64,000 nucleotides of DNA from Methanobacterium sp. PtaU1.Bin097 (GTDB lineage: Archaea; Methanobacteriota; Methanobacteria; Methanobacteriales; Methanobacteriaceae), in contig MVQY01000037.1 of the NCBI GenBank assembly GCA_002067325.1, forward strand, positions 6,815 through 70,814, given 5' to 3'. Positions 1 through 9,738 of this stretch are shown here, piece by piece. Positions within the stretch are counted from its first letter, which is position 1, and each line of letters starts with the position of its first letter. The translations under genes were made by a program, and so were the position numbers. The notes under the pieces were generated by a model. That model saw only the letters and a program-made list of their open reading frames with translations, had not been told where the DNA came from and made no database searches.

Positions 1-27
1 TAAATATCATATCCTTAGGTGTTCCTG

Positions 28-681
28 ATGTACATAGTAGTTATGGGCGGCGGAAGGGTCGGTTTAAATTTGGCGTCTTTCCTGATTTCTGATGGACATG
101 ACGTGACACTAATTGAAAGTGACAGTGAGCTATGCAACAACGCTGCTTCTGAGCTGGATGCCCTGGTAATTTGTGGTAATGGTACCGATACAAAGATCCT
201 GGAAGAAGCCAATCTAAAGGATGCAGATGTTTTTGTAGCGGCTACTGGACATGATGAGACCAATCTACTGGCCTGCGTACTGGTGAGGGATTATAACGTT
301 GGTAAGATCATAGCCCGGGTGAGTGACCCCAGCCATTCCCCAGCGTTTAAAAAGATCGGCGTAGACTCAGTCATAAGTCCAGAACTAACCGCAGCCAGTT
401 ACCTGGAAAAACTTATCATAAGGCCGAAAATAGCCGATTTAGTTGTTTTAGGTAGGGGAGATGCAGAATTACTGGACATGACCCTGGAAAATAAGGAGGT
501 AATCGGGAAACGGGTGGGGGAGATAAGTCCTGGTGAGCACTTCATCATAGTCGCGGTCTACGATAATGGTAAAATAAACATTCCCCGGCCAGAACTGATT
601 TTAGAGCAGGGGATGAAGATTTCTGTCCTGGTTAAAACCAAATATGCCAAGGAAGTTTTGAAAAGATTCACCAAACTCTAG
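28..681 (+). CDS. trkA: TrkA-family K+ uptake regulatory protein (RCK_N + RCK_C)
   Basis: A 217-residue peripheral regulator of a potassium channel or transporter, binding NAD(H) or nucleotide. Residues 1-115 form a Rossmann fold with the dinucleotide loop GGGRVG at residues 7-12 and an acidic residue (LIESD) at the end of the second strand. Residues about 135-217 resemble a TrkA_C domain. A GTG lies 9 nt upstream in frame, but ATG at 28 is preferred because AGGTG (17-21) sits 6 nt before it. The partner membrane subunit (TrkH/Ktr) is not in the window and may lie just upstream. Degenerate AATTCTAATT repeats follow the stop. Family assignment is firm; the ion partner is inferred. Confidence 0.88.
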   Translation: MYIVVMGGGRVGLNLASFLISDGHDVTLIESDSELCNNAASELDALVICGNGTDTKILEEANLKDADVFVAATGHDETNLLACVLVRDYNVGKIIARVSDPSHSPAFKKIGVDSVISPELTAASYLEKLIIRPKIADLVVLGRGDAELLDMTLENKEVIGKRVGEISPGEHFIIVAVYDNGKINIPRPELILEQGMKISVLVKTKYAKEVLKRFTKL

Positions 682-792
682 ATTCTACCAATCCTTTAAT
701 TTTTAAAGTCTAATTTTCTTTTATATTCTAATTCTAATCTTTTAATTCTAATCTTATTAAATCCTAGTTCTAATTTTTTTTAAATTCTAATT

Positions 793-2304
793 CTAAACCT
801 TTTCAATCAAACCCTCAATAACACTCATATCAATATTATCTTCAAATATATACGCCAGCCGATCGATGGAGAACCTTTTTAAATCTTCAAAGTCGTCCCT
901 GACAAATCCTAGTTCATCAAGGCCCTTTTCCTTCCGCAGAAGGTCGGTGAAAAACCTCCTGAAGTGGAAGTTGTGGAATACACCATGGAAGTAGGTGCCT
1001 GCCACCTGGTCTGCTACTGCACCGTCGTACCCTGAACCGGGGCCGTTACCAACACCTTTAATGATCCTGAAGAGTGGTTTAACATCACCTAAGACGGTGG
1101 TGCCTTCGTGTAATTCGTAGCCGTCCACCAGGTTTCCTTTGAAGCTTTTAAACATGCCGTTTCCCAGTAGTTCACCCTGGCTCTGGGTTATTATCTTATC
1201 CACCTTGCCGAAACTGGTTTTCATATCCAGGAGCCCAATCCCGTCCACGGAACCATACTTGGACTCTTTAAGGGTTTCATCTAAAATTTTAGTCCCCATC
1301 ATCTGGTAACCACCGCAGAGACCAAAGATAGGTATCTCCTTTGAGATGGTTTGGATATCATCCACGAAACCAGCCTCCTCTATGGCCATCATGTCGTTGA
1401 TGGTGTTTCTGGTCCCGGGGAGTATTAAAGCATCTACCTTTCCCATGTTGTCTCCCAGTTCAATGAGTTCAATCCCAATATCTGGCTCATATTCCAGGGG
1501 GTCTATATCGGTGAAGTTGGCTATGCGGGGGAAGCGCATCAATCCCATGGAGATCTTCTCATTTTTACTGAACTTATGTTCCGATAGGGAGGCGGAATCT
1601 TCCTCTGGAAGCTTAAGGCTTTCATCATAGGGGATGACCCCTAAAATTGGCACCCCTACTATCTCTTCTATCTGCTCTATCCCAGGCATCAGTATATCCA
1701 GGTTACCACGGAACTTGTTAATTATAATCCCCTTTATCCTTTTGCGATCTTCTTCTGGTAAGAGAGAGAAGGTACCGGCGATGGAGGCGAAAACACCTCC
1801 CCGGTCGATATCTGCCACCAGGAGCACGTCGGCATCGGCCAGTTCTGCGATCTTCATGTTGGCCATATCCACGTCCAGCATGTTGATCTCCGCTGGAGAA
1901 CCCGCACCTTCAATTACCACTATTTCATACCTGTCTTTCAGGTAATCCAGGGAAGTTTTAATGGCTTTAAGTGCTTCCTCCCGGAAATTATTCTGGTAAT
2001 GGTAAAAATTCATATCCCCAGCGGGTTTTCCATGAACTATGACCTGGGAGATGAAATCTTCCTTGGGCTTTAGGAGGATGGGGTTCATATGATAGGATGG
2101 TTCCAGGCCGGCGGCTTCTGCCTGAAGCACCTGGGCCATGGCTATTTCTGCATTTTCACTGGTGGTATAGGAGTTAAGGGACATATTCTGGGATTTGAAG
2201 GGAACCACCTGATAACCCCTTTTGGAGAATATCCTGCATAGGGCAGCCACAACCACGCTTTTACCTGCGTTGGATGAGGTCCCCTGGACCATTATACACA
2301 TCAT
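793..2304 (-). CDS. cbiP: Cobyric acid synthase CbiP/CobQ
   Basis: Glutamine-dependent amidase that converts adenosyl-cobyrinate a,c-diamide to cobyric acid in corrin biosynthesis, the cofactor pathway for methyltransferases such as Mtr. The N-terminal dethiobiotin-synthetase-like ATPase domain shows GTSSNAGKS at residues 8-16. The C-terminal class I glutamine amidotransferase domain has the nucleophile Cys330 in GLCGGYQ and a downstream His in a YFHGVFH motif. Length of 503 residues is normal. Two consecutive ATG codons (2304, 2301) could start it; AAGGAAGG lies upstream. It stands alone here, but cbiC and cobA occur elsewhere in the window. Confidence 0.95.
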   Translation of the reverse strand: MMCIMVQGTSSNAGKSVVVAALCRIFSKRGYQVVPFKSQNMSLNSYTTSENAEIAMAQVLQAEAAGLEPSYHMNPILLKPKEDFISQVIVHGKPAGDMNFYHYQNNFREEALKAIKTSLDYLKDRYEIVVIEGAGSPAEINMLDVDMANMKIAELADADVLLVADIDRGGVFASIAGTFSLLPEEDRKRIKGIIINKFRGNLDILMPGIEQIEEIVGVPILGVIPYDESLKLPEEDSASLSEHKFSKNEKISMGLMRFPRIANFTDIDPLEYEPDIGIELIELGDNMGKVDALILPGTRNTINDMMAIEEAGFVDDIQTISKEIPIFGLCGGYQMMGTKILDETLKESKYGSVDGIGLLDMKTSFGKVDKIITQSQGELLGNGMFKSFKGNLVDGYELHEGTTVLGDVKPLFRIIKGVGNGPGSGYDGAVADQVAGTYFHGVFHNFHFRRFFTDLLRKEKGLDELGFVRDDFEDLKRFSIDRLAYIFEDNIDMSVIEGLIEKV

Positions 2305-2608
2305 TTATGAGCCTTCCTTAATTAAAATCTCTTATTGGATATAAATAATAGTTGAATATTCTACTAGATAAATTGATTTCTATATATGGATCAATATTTC
2401 CAGATCAGGATATGATATATGAAGAAATGATATAAGAGACGAAATAGTAATATATAAATAAGACTAATTGCATTAATAATTAGTTCACAATAAAAGCAAA
2501 TATTCATATATTAGATTACAAATATCCAATACTTGTAAAAACAATTTTAAACTAATAAAACACTTTTATTTTTTGTTTTGTGGAAAATAAAGGAGGTTGT
2601 CATAGTAA
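2305..2608. other. Divergent intergenic region between cbiP and lonB
   Basis: This 304-base, very AT-rich stretch carries the promoters of two divergent genes. It has several TATA-like tracts, for example TATATAAATAAG around 2451-2462. No reading frame with a ribosome-binding site was found. The lonB ribosome-binding site AAAGGAGGTTG is at its right end. The exact promoters cannot be assigned by eye because there are several candidate TATA boxes. Confidence 0.5.
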
Positions 2609-4516
2609 ATGGCAAATTTAAACTCGAATTCAACCAGTTCAGTGAAGAACACACTTAACATAAGGTCTTATAATAACTCCGGGGAGATTGATGTCCCGGA
2701 TAAGATAATAGACCAGATCATCGGTCAGAAAGAAGCTGTAGAAACAGTGAAAAAAGCAGCTAAGCAGAGAAGAAACGTTCTCTTAATTGGTGAACCGGGT
2801 ATAGGAAAGTCCATGTTAGCTAAGGGAATGGCGGAGCTACTCCCTGCTGAAGAACTTCAGGATGTCCTTGTTTATCCTAATATAGAGGATAACCACAACC
2901 CATTAATTGGAGCCATGCCTGCTGGTGAAGCTAAAAAAGTAGTAACCAACTACAAGGTAAAGGCCAAAGGATCAGAAGAGAGAAAGAACATGTTGATGAT
3001 GGTTGTCATTGCCTTTATCCTGATTGTAGGATTCTATCTGCAACAATTTTTAGCAGCGGTAATCGCCGCAGGAATTGTCTTTTTAGCTCTACAGCAGATG
3101 AAACCCAAATCCTCAGTTATGGTGCCCAAGTTATTGATCAACAATGACAATCACAAAACAGCCCCATTTATAGATGCCACTGGTGCACACGCCGGCGCAC
3201 TCTTAGGTGATGTAAGGCACGACCCTTACCAGTCCGGGGGGCTGGGAACTCCTGCCCATGAAAGGGTGGAAGCAGGTATGATACATAAGGCCAACAAAGG
3301 AGTGCTTTATGTGGACGAAATCGGAACCATGAAGATGAAAACCCAGCAGGAGCTCTTAACTGCCATGCAGGAGAAAAAATATTCTATAACCGGTCAAAGT
3401 GAGACCAGCAGTGGAGCTATGGTAAGGACCCAGGAAGTACCCTGCGACTTCGTACTGGTGGCTTCCGGTAACATACAGATCCTTGAAGGAATGCACATCG
3501 CATTACGTTCCAGGATAAGAGGGTATGGTTACGAAGTTTATATGAAAGATTCCATGCCAGACACCCCGGAAAACCGGGATAAACTCATACAGTTCGTGGC
3601 ACAGGAAGTTAAAAAGGATGGAAGAATCCCCCACTTCAGTAAAGAAGCTGTGGGAGAAATTATCAGAGAAGCTCAAAGAAGAGCCGGTAAAAAAGATTCA
3701 CTAACCCTCAAACTAAGGGATTTAGGTGGCCTGGTTAGGGCCGCTGGAGATATAGCCAAGGGTGAAAGGGCTGAATTAGTCACGTTAGAACATGTAATCA
3801 GTGCTAAAAAACTCGCAAGAACATTAGAACAGCAGATGGCAGATAGAAACATCTCACATATTAAACAGTACAATGTATTTAAATCGGAAGGTACTCAGGT
3901 TGGTCGTGTAAACGGATTGGCCGTAATGGGTGGCCGTAGCGGAATAATTCTCCCCATTGAAGCGGAAGCAGCCCCGGCCCAGAGTAGCTTAGAGGGTAAA
4001 ATCATAGCCACTGGTAAATTAGGTGAAATAGCCAAAGAAGCAGTAACCAACGTAAGTGCCCTAATTAAGAAGAACACAGGTACAAGTATCTCGAACTACG
4101 ACATACATATTCAGTTTGTACAGGCTCATGGTGGTGTAGAAGGGGACAGTGCCAGTGTATCGGTGGCAACTGCAGTTATATCTGCTCTTGAAAACATTCC
4201 AGTTGACCAGTCACTAGCTCTAACAGGTTCTTTAAGTGTAAGGGGGGATGTACTCCCTGTTGGTGGAGTGACAGGTAAGATAGAAGCAGCAGCCGAAGCA
4301 GGTATTAAGAAGGTTTTAATACCCAGAGCCAACATGGAAGACGTGTTAATAGAGGACAGGTACCGCAGGAAGATTGAAATCATACCTGTAGATACTCTAA
4401 GTGATGTCCTGGAACATGCCTTGGTAGGTAAAGGTAAAAAAGGCTTGCTCCAGAAAATGCGTAAAATCACAGACATCATGCCAACCGGTATCCTGCAGAA
4501 CCCAACCACCAATTAA
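2609..4516 (+). CDS. lonB: Archaeal membrane-anchored Lon protease (LonB)
   Basis: ATP-dependent protease that degrades unfolded and regulatory proteins at the inner face of the membrane. Walker A is GEPGIGKS (residues 61-68). A hydrophobic double segment at about 127-163 interrupts the AAA module and anchors the protein, the hallmark of archaeal LonB. Walker B is [10 protein letters not shown] near 232-241. The C-terminal S16 protease domain has the Ser-Lys dyad at Ser514 (GDSAS) and Lys557 (TGKIEAA). The 43-residue spacing is standard for Lon. Length of 635 residues fits the family. The start is fixed by AAAGGAGGTTG, about 11 nt upstream of ATG, a rather long spacing. Monocistronic. Confidence 0.96.
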   Translation: MANLNSNSTSSVKNTLNIRSYNNSGEIDVPDKIIDQIIGQKEAVETVKKAAKQRRNVLLIGEPGIGKSMLAKGMAELLPAEELQDVLVYPNIEDNHNPLIGAMPAGEAKKVVTNYKVKAKGSEERKNMLMMVVIAFILIVGFYLQQFLAAVIAAGIVFLALQQMKPKSSVMVPKLLINNDNHKTAPFIDATGAHAGALLGDVRHDPYQSGGLGTPAHERVEAGMIHKANKGVLYVDEIGTMKMKTQQELLTAMQEKKYSITGQSETSSGAMVRTQEVPCDFVLVASGNIQILEGMHIALRSRIRGYGYEVYMKDSMPDTPENRDKLIQFVAQEVKKDGRIPHFSKEAVGEIIREAQRRAGKKDSLTLKLRDLGGLVRAAGDIAKGERAELVTLEHVISAKKLARTLEQQMADRNISHIKQYNVFKSEGTQVGRVNGLAVMGGRSGIILPIEAEAAPAQSSLEGKIIATGKLGEIAKEAVTNVSALIKKNTGTSISNYDIHIQFVQAHGGVEGDSASVSVATAVISALENIPVDQSLALTGSLSVRGDVLPVGGVTGKIEAAAEAGIKKVLIPRANMEDVLIEDRYRRKIEIIPVDTLSDVLEHALVGKGKKGLLQKMRKITDIMPTGILQNPTTN

Positions 4517-4644
4517 TGGGATTTTAGGAGACAAATTCGAATTTTAGGAGATAAACTTTTTTTTATATCTCCATTGTTCACTTTTTTTGAAATTGAACCT
4601 GATTTTAATCTAATTTTTTATACAATTAAAAGGAAAATAACAAC

Positions 4645-6228
4645 ATGGAAAAACTAAATTTTAAAGACATAATATCTAAGCCAATGGAGAAGGCAGTACT
4701 CGATATGGGTTTTGAAGAGGCCACACCCATCCAGTCCCTGGCCATACCCCACATCATGGAAGGTAGAGATGTGATAGGCCAGGCACAGACCGGAACAGGT
4801 AAAACCGCTGCCTTTGGAATTCCCATATTAGAGAAGATCCATCCCCACCAAAAGGAACTACAGGCCATAATACTATGCCCCACCAGGGAACTGGCCATCC
4901 AAGTGGCAGAGGAACTGAAAAAACTCTCCAAATACCTGAAGAACATCCGAGTACTACCCGTCTACGGTGGCCAGCCTATAGAAAGACAGATCAAAGCACT
5001 GGATAAGGGCGTGCAGATAGTGATAGGCACACCCGGCCGGGTCATGGATCATATGAGGCGGGGAACCCTGGACATGAGCAGTGTAAGAATCATAGTACTG
5101 GATGAAGCCGATGAAATGTTAGATATGGGCTTTAGAGATGATATTGAATTTGTTTTAAGGGATATGCCTGATGAAAGGCAGATGTTACTCTTTTCAGCGA
5201 CCATGTCCCGGGAAATACTCAGGTTAACCAAGAAATATCAGGACGATCCGGAATTTTTAAAGGTAGTTCCCCAGGAACTCACCGTCCCGGAAACCCAGCA
5301 GATATACTTCGAAGTCAAGGAGAAGATGAAACTGGACTTACTATCCCGATTACTGGACATACACAACCCCAACCTCTCCCTGGTATTCTGCAACACCAAG
5401 AGACGCGTCGACCGATTGGTAAGCCACTTACAGGTAAGGGGATACCTGGCTGATGGCCTGCACGGTGATCTCACCCAGAAACAGAGGGACCGGGTGATGA
5501 ACAAGTTCCGCAAGGGAACCATCGACGTCCTGGTGGCTACCGATGTGGCTGCCCGGGGGATCGACGTGGATGATATAGAAATAGTCTTCAACTACGACGT
5601 ACCAAACGATGATGAATACTACGTCCACCGTATCGGCCGGACAGGTAGAGCGGGTAAAAATGGTAAAGCATTCACCTTCGTATCTGGTAAGGAAATCTAC
5701 CGGTTGAGAGATATACAAAGGTATACTAAAACCAGTATAGAACAGCAGGAGATACCAACCTTACGCCACGTGCAGGAGATGAAGACCGACCAGTTCATCA
5801 AGAAGGTAAAAAATGTCATAAACACCGAGGATCTGGATAAACAGATACTCATAGTGGAAAGGTTGATAGAAGAAGATTACACTTCCCTGGAAACCGCGGC
5901 AGCCCTGTTGAAGATGGCCATGACCGAGGAAAATACCGATGGTGAATCAGATAACGGCTTTGGAGATACTGGTGCGAGTATAGGTATGGTACGATTCTTC
6001 CTGAATATTGGGCGCAAAGACAGAGTCAAGGCAAAGGATATAGTGAGGGCTGTAGGGGATAAAACAGGCCTCTCCAGTAGCGTAATAGGTAAAGTCGATG
6101 TTTACGATAAGTTTTCCTTCATGGAAATACCGGATAGCAGCGCTAAGGATGTGTTTTCCATTATGAGGGGTGCTAAAATTAAGGGAAGATCGGTGAACAT
6201 AGAACCGGCTAATAAGAGGATGAAGTAG
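4645..6228 (+). CDS. DEAD-box ATP-dependent RNA helicase with DbpA-like C-terminus
   Basis: Cytoplasmic RNA helicase, probably in ribosome assembly or RNA turnover. It has the Q motif region (ATPIQSLAIP), motif I AQTGTGKT near residue 50, DEAD at 153-156, SAT at 184-186 and motif VI HRIGRTGRAG near 328-337. The C-terminal 75 residues (GMVRFFLNIGRKDRVK onward) resemble the DbpA/CsdA RNA-binding fold. Length of 527 residues matches DeaD/CshA-type proteins. Its last codons and stop form the first unit of a three-copy 22-bp tandem repeat (6209-6274). Family is certain; the RNA target is unknown. Confidence 0.95.
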   Translation: MEKLNFKDIISKPMEKAVLDMGFEEATPIQSLAIPHIMEGRDVIGQAQTGTGKTAAFGIPILEKIHPHQKELQAIILCPTRELAIQVAEELKKLSKYLKNIRVLPVYGGQPIERQIKALDKGVQIVIGTPGRVMDHMRRGTLDMSSVRIIVLDEADEMLDMGFRDDIEFVLRDMPDERQMLLFSATMSREILRLTKKYQDDPEFLKVVPQELTVPETQQIYFEVKEKMKLDLLSRLLDIHNPNLSLVFCNTKRRVDRLVSHLQVRGYLADGLHGDLTQKQRDRVMNKFRKGTIDVLVATDVAARGIDVDDIEIVFNYDVPNDDEYYVHRIGRTGRAGKNGKAFTFVSGKEIYRLRDIQRYTKTSIEQQEIPTLRHVQEMKTDQFIKKVKNVINTEDLDKQILIVERLIEEDYTSLETAAALLKMAMTEENTDGESDNGFGDTGASIGMVRFFLNIGRKDRVKAKDIVRAVGDKTGLSSSVIGKVDVYDKFSFMEIPDSSAKDVFSIMRGAKIKGRSVNIEPANKRMK

Positions 6229-6274
6229 AGCTAATAAAAGAATAAAATAGAGCTAATAAAAGAATAAGTAAAAA
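6209..6274. repeat. 3 x 22-bp tandem repeat over the helicase stop codon
   Basis: Units at 6209-6230, 6231-6252 and 6253-6274 share the core CTAATAAxAGxATxAA. The first unit contains the final codons and TAG stop of the DEAD-box gene; the other two are downstream. This looks like duplication of the gene 3' end. Confidence 0.8.
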
Positions 6275-6287
6275 TAAGTTCTTTCTA

Positions 6288-6608
6288 TTATTTTTTCATT
6301 GCTTTCCCATCGCTGCAGTAGAGAAAGTCGGGTTTAGCATTCTCCAGGCCAAATTCTTTATAAACCATGCATTCATTACATAAGCAGTTTTTTTCTGTTT
6401 CAATATCTTCACATTCTGCTTTTCCATTAGCGCAGTACATGCCAGGGTAATCCTCTGGTTTAGGGTCATCCTCACTTTGCAAGAGTTCCTGGAAATTCAT
6501 CATCTTTTCCTTGGCGCACGTACTGTTTTCCTGCACAGGACAGGTTGGACACAGGCATCTGATGATGTTTTCTTTTATGTATGGGATTTCAAACTTTTCT
6601 TTGTTCAT
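6288..6608 (-). CDS. Cys-rich DUF2769-type protein
   Basis: A 106-residue soluble protein with about eleven Cys in two blocks, CLCPTCPVQ near the N-terminus and CANGKAEC...CLCNEC...YCSDGKA near the C-terminus. The CSDGKA/CANGKA type motifs match the small archaeal DUF2769 family, whose function is unknown; the Cys spacing suggests metal or Fe-S binding. Found mainly in methanogens, as far as I recall. It is transcribed toward the helicase gene and ends just after that gene's 3' repeats. Start ATG follows GAGGAAAT. Biochemical role unassigned. Confidence 0.72.
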   Translation of the reverse strand: MNKEKFEIPYIKENIIRCLCPTCPVQENSTCAKEKMMNFQELLQSEDDPKPEDYPGMYCANGKAECEDIETEKNCLCNECMVYKEFGLENAKPDFLYCSDGKAMKK

Positions 6609-6688
6609 TTTATTTCCTCATAAACGTTGGACTAAAATAGATATAACAAAAAAATAAGAAAATAAAAAAAAGAACTTTTTTATTCTGG

Positions 6689-7051
6689 TTAAGCAGCTGG
6701 TTCTACTGGGTTCCTGTTTAATAATCCACCTATGGCACCACCGATTGCGCCTATTATTGCGAAGAGGATAATTAAAACCACTGCTAAAATTCCACCAGCG
6801 GCTATTCCTGCTGCAGCACCGAATATGGCGCCTCCAAATATAGCTACTATGATGCCTACAATGATTCCACCTATGACTCCTGCTAAAGCTCCGTGGATTG
6901 CTCCGTTACCTGCGCCGCCGACCATGTAACCGACGATTATAGTTGCTATCAAGACTCCAATGATACTTCCCCAGCCACCTATTAGTCCGAAGATTATACC
7001 TAAAACGATTACTAAAACTGCACCAATACCAGCCCATTTCCAGTCAACCAT
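6689..7051 (-). CDS. Gly/Ala-rich small membrane protein (DUF5518-like), copy 1
   Basis: A 120-residue, almost wholly hydrophobic protein with about four membrane segments rich in GxxxG patterns (for example GGIIVGIIVAIFGG). The ATG at 7051 is chosen over an in-frame GTG at 7060 because GGGGGTG lies 6 nt before it and the same signal precedes the neighbouring paralogue at the equivalent residue (MVDWK). It resembles the DUF5518 family common in Methanobacterium. Function unknown; glycine-zipper architecture suggests a packed oligomer in the membrane. Ends NRNPVEPAA. Confidence 0.7.
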   Translation of the reverse strand: MVDWKWAGIGAVLVIVLGIIFGLIGGWGSIIGVLIATIIVGYMVGGAGNGAIHGALAGVIGGIIVGIIVAIFGGAIFGAAAGIAAGGILAVVLIILFAIIGAIGGAIGGLLNRNPVEPAA

Positions 7052-7263
7052 GCTTTTCACCCCCTTTTAAATTGTTTAAAAGATAAGAAACTGGATAGTT
7101 TCTTTAATCTTGATTATACTATTTGTGTATGATGGCATTTATTATTTGTTATTAAATTTAACTGTAAAATATTTGAATTTACTCCAGACCAGCCACAATA
7201 AAAGAAGAAAAATAAAATGAAGAAAGTAGAAAAAGAATTTTTCTATTCTGGTTCAGAAGCCGG

Positions 7264-7632
7264 TTATACCGATTTCCTGTTTAATAATCCGCCGATAGCA
7301 CCGCCGATAGCGCCTACTATTGCGTATGCGACGATAATGATTATGATGGCAATGACACCAGTGGTAATTCCAAGTGCAGCTCCAGCAGTGATAGTAACTA
7401 GGGTACTTCCAATTAAAGCTGCTATAATGGCTACGATGATTCCACCCAGAATTGCTGTTAAAGCTCCATGAAGTGCACCATTAGATGGGCCGCCACCGGC
7501 CAGATAACCTGTAATAATAGTGGCAATAAAGAATCCTATGGAGCTTGCGATATTTCCGACGAATATTCCCAGGAGTAAACCTAAAACGATTGTTAAAATG
7601 AAACCGATGATGACTGCTTTCCAATCGACCAT
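7264..7632 (-). CDS. Gly/Ala-rich small membrane protein (DUF5518-like), copy 2
   Basis: A 122-residue paralogue of the next gene downstream, sharing the N-terminus MVDWK, the end GGAIGGLLNR and the GALHGAL motif. About four membrane segments with glycine zippers. The ribosome-binding site AAAAGGGGGTGAAAAT is almost identical to that of its partner. The two genes are separated by about 210 bp, so each may have its own promoter. A tandem duplication is evident; function is not known. Confidence 0.7.
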   Translation of the reverse strand: MVDWKAVIIGFILTIVLGLLLGIFVGNIASSIGFFIATIITGYLAGGGPSNGALHGALTAILGGIIVAIIAALIGSTLVTITAGAALGITTGVIAIIIIIVAYAIVGAIGGAIGGLLNRKSV

Positions 7633-7780
7633 ATTTTCACCCCCTTTTAAATTGTTACCAAATAAAAACCTTCAGTTTTAATTTTATTATTTATCACAAT
7701 ACTTATCCTTTGCCTTTGGTTTTTTAAAAATTAACTATTAAAATCGTAATAAGTTACAAATAATCAGAGTAGATCAACTA

Positions 7781-7811
7781 TTATTGGGAAATAAACCTTA
7801 TTTCCCAATAA
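7781..7811 (-). terminator. Perfect 14-bp hairpin at the end of prs
   Basis: TTATTGGGAAATAA (7781-7794), loop ACC, and its exact inverse complement (7798-7811). The right arm contains the last codons (Ile-Gly-Lys) and stop of prs. Such a hairpin would fold in the prs transcript and probably marks or protects its 3' end; archaeal termination itself mostly uses U tracts. Confidence 0.55.
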
Positions 7812-8661
7812 AATCAGCAATCAAGGGAGCAACAGAGATGGTACTTGCATCTGACTGTAGTGTGTCGGTGGCGATGACATCATCTACACCTGAAGCGAAT
7901 ATTCTAAGCAGTGCATCTTCCACTAGGACGGGGTGGACGCAGGACACCACTATTTTACTTGCGCCGTGTTGACGTAGGATATGGGAGGCGTTTATTATGG
8001 TTCCCCCGGTGCTTATTATATCGTCTATTATCACCGCTTCCCTACCCTGGACATCCAGATCCTTGGTTCTAGTTTCCACCTTATCTGGTAATATGCGGGT
8101 TTTTTCCAGATGGTCCGAGTCACATCCCAGTATACCGGCTATTTCACTGGCAAATCCCAGGGCACCCTTATCTGGAGCAACTATCACTGGATCATCTAAA
8201 TGTTCCTCTATATATTCAGCGATGAGGGGCATGGCAGATAGGTTGTGGGCTGGGATGTTGAACAGGTTACGCAGTCCGTCTTCGTGGAGGTTGATGGAGA
8301 AAATCTCAGAAGCCCCGCACGCTTCCAGGAGTTCAGATACCACCTGGGCAGAGATGGCCTCCCCTGTTTTGAAACGTTTTTCCTGTCTTGCGTAACCGAA
8401 GTAGGGTATTACCACCTTTATGTTTTCTACGTCTAAACTTTTAAGGGTTTTGAGGATTAAAAATAGTTCTAGTAGGTTCTGGTCCTGAGGATATCCAGTT
8501 GACTGGATGACTACTGCATCTGATTCCAGGTTACCTCCTATTCTAATGTATCGTTCACCGTCAGGAAATTTTCTGGTCTCCAGGGGGCATAATGTTTCGT
8601 CTAGTTCTTTTGAAATTAATGCCGCCAGTTTCTGAGATGCAGATCCTCCTATTATCATCAA
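7798..8661 (-). CDS. prs: Ribose-phosphate pyrophosphokinase
   Basis: Makes PRPP from ribose 5-phosphate and ATP, feeding purine (purQ, purS, purC in this window), histidine and pyrimidine synthesis. Two phosphoribosyltransferase-type lobes are seen: the ATP-binding flexible-loop region YFGYARQEKRF near residue 90 and the PRPP/ribose-5-P loop AVIIDDIISTGGTI near 210. Length of 287 residues is typical of the shorter archaeal class. The C-terminal codons form one arm of a perfect inverted repeat. Start ATGATAATAGGAGGA is supported by protein homology; the upstream ribosome-binding site is weak. Confidence 0.96.
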   Translation of the reverse strand: MMIIGGSASQKLAALISKELDETLCPLETRKFPDGERYIRIGGNLESDAVVIQSTGYPQDQNLLELFLILKTLKSLDVENIKVVIPYFGYARQEKRFKTGEAISAQVVSELLEACGASEIFSINLHEDGLRNLFNIPAHNLSAMPLIAEYIEEHLDDPVIVAPDKGALGFASEIAGILGCDSDHLEKTRILPDKVETRTKDLDVQGREAVIIDDIISTGGTIINASHILRQHGASKIVVSCVHPVLVEDALLRIFASGVDDVIATDTLQSDASTISVAPLIADFIGK

Positions 8662-8722
8662 TATACATCACCAACATTTTTTATGAGTATGGATATTTAA
8701 TGGAAAATACTTTAATAAACTT

Positions 8723-8872
8723 TTATATGGACACATTCAATTCCTTTAAAAGCTTGTCGCGTTCTTCCTTCAATTTTTTTAGAAGTTCTTTATCACAGTT
8801 TTCATCTTTCTCCATGAAGGCTATACTATGGGTTATTGCTTCTAAATTTGCTTCCTTTATATTTACTGACAT
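8723..8872 (-). CDS. Small charged protein, 49 residues, unknown
   Basis: A short frame with a good ribosome-binding site (AGGGGAT, 5 nt before ATG). The product starts MSVNIKEANLEAI and is Lys/Glu-rich with heptad-like leucines (KKLKEERDKLLKELNV), so it is probably one long helix. It lies just upstream of prs, 61 bp away and on the same strand, so the two may be co-transcribed. No family recognised. The coding signal is modest but the ribosome-binding site is convincing. Confidence 0.55.
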   Translation of the reverse strand: MSVNIKEANLEAITHSIAFMEKDENCDKELLKKLKEERDKLLKELNVSI

Positions 8873-9118
8873 TTTTTATCCCCTACTCTGCCGTTAAGAA
8901 ATCAAAAATTTCTACAGTAGAAATACGTTCCAGATTAACTTCTCATTATTAAACTCTGCTTAAACATCTATAAAAAGTATTTTCTTTTTCTTTTTATAGC
9001 ATATCTAATTTAAAGAAAAATTCACTGTTCATGTTTTGTTTAAAGTTAAATAGAAACATTTTTTAAGGCATATTGACATAAAAATAAATATTAAAATAAG
9101 TAAGAGGAGGTGTAAGGT

Positions 9119-9598
9119 ATGGCAAAAACTTCAACCGGTATATTGTTGATAATTTTGGGTTTAATTGTTTTGGCCCTCCCACTAGCAGGATTAATTGCCG
9201 TGAGTTGGCTCACAGGCTTTGCTCTTGCCCTTTTGGGAATTGGACTTTTAATATTCGGATACGGTGACACCAAAGAAAGCACTGCTCTAGGCGTAATAGA
9301 GATTATCCTGGGAATAATAGCCATAATATTTGGTATTGGATTTATAGTCTCTCCTGCATTATTCGCCTTTGTAGCCGGATTCTTGATATATCTCGCTGGT
9401 ATTTTCCTAGTTATAGTCGGTCTGATCGCCATATTCGCTGCAGCAGGCGCCAGATGGAACGGAGTAGTAACCCTGATAATCGGTCTCATATACCTGATAC
9501 TGGGATACTTCGTATCAGATCCATTCTATCTCGGCGTATTAATCGGTCTCTGGCTGCTCATCGTGGGAATAATGAACGTACTCCAGAAGGAAGACTAA
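9119..9598 (+). CDS. DUF308 / HdeD-like membrane protein
   Basis: A 159-residue polytopic protein with about six membrane segments in two- to three-fold repeats (LIILGLIVLALP, IEIILGIIAIIFG, GLIYLILGYF), the pattern of DUF308 (HdeD-type) proteins. Start ATG is 5 nt after a strong AGGAGGTGT. In bacteria HdeD is tied to acid stress; no such role is established in methanogens. Stands alone between divergent prs and hypA. Confidence 0.72.
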   Translation: MAKTSTGILLIILGLIVLALPLAGLIAVSWLTGFALALLGIGLLIFGYGDTKESTALGVIEIILGIIAIIFGIGFIVSPALFAFVAGFLIYLAGIFLVIVGLIAIFAAAGARWNGVVTLIIGLIYLILGYFVSDPFYLGVLIGLWLLIVGIMNVLQKED

Positions 9599-9738
9599 GA
9601 CCATCATTTTTTTCTTTCTTTTTTTGAATAATGAAATAATGAAATTTGAATTTTCCTAGTTTCTCCGAGTTAAGGGATAATGTTTTTATTCAAGCTTATC
9701 ACTATTTAATACATCATAGAAGATAAGAAGGTGGCCTG

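Noticed and set aside
7217..7471. Plus-strand 84-codon frame opposite the second DUF5518-like gene
   Set aside because: Shadow of a hydrophobic minus-strand gene that has a strong ribosome-binding site.
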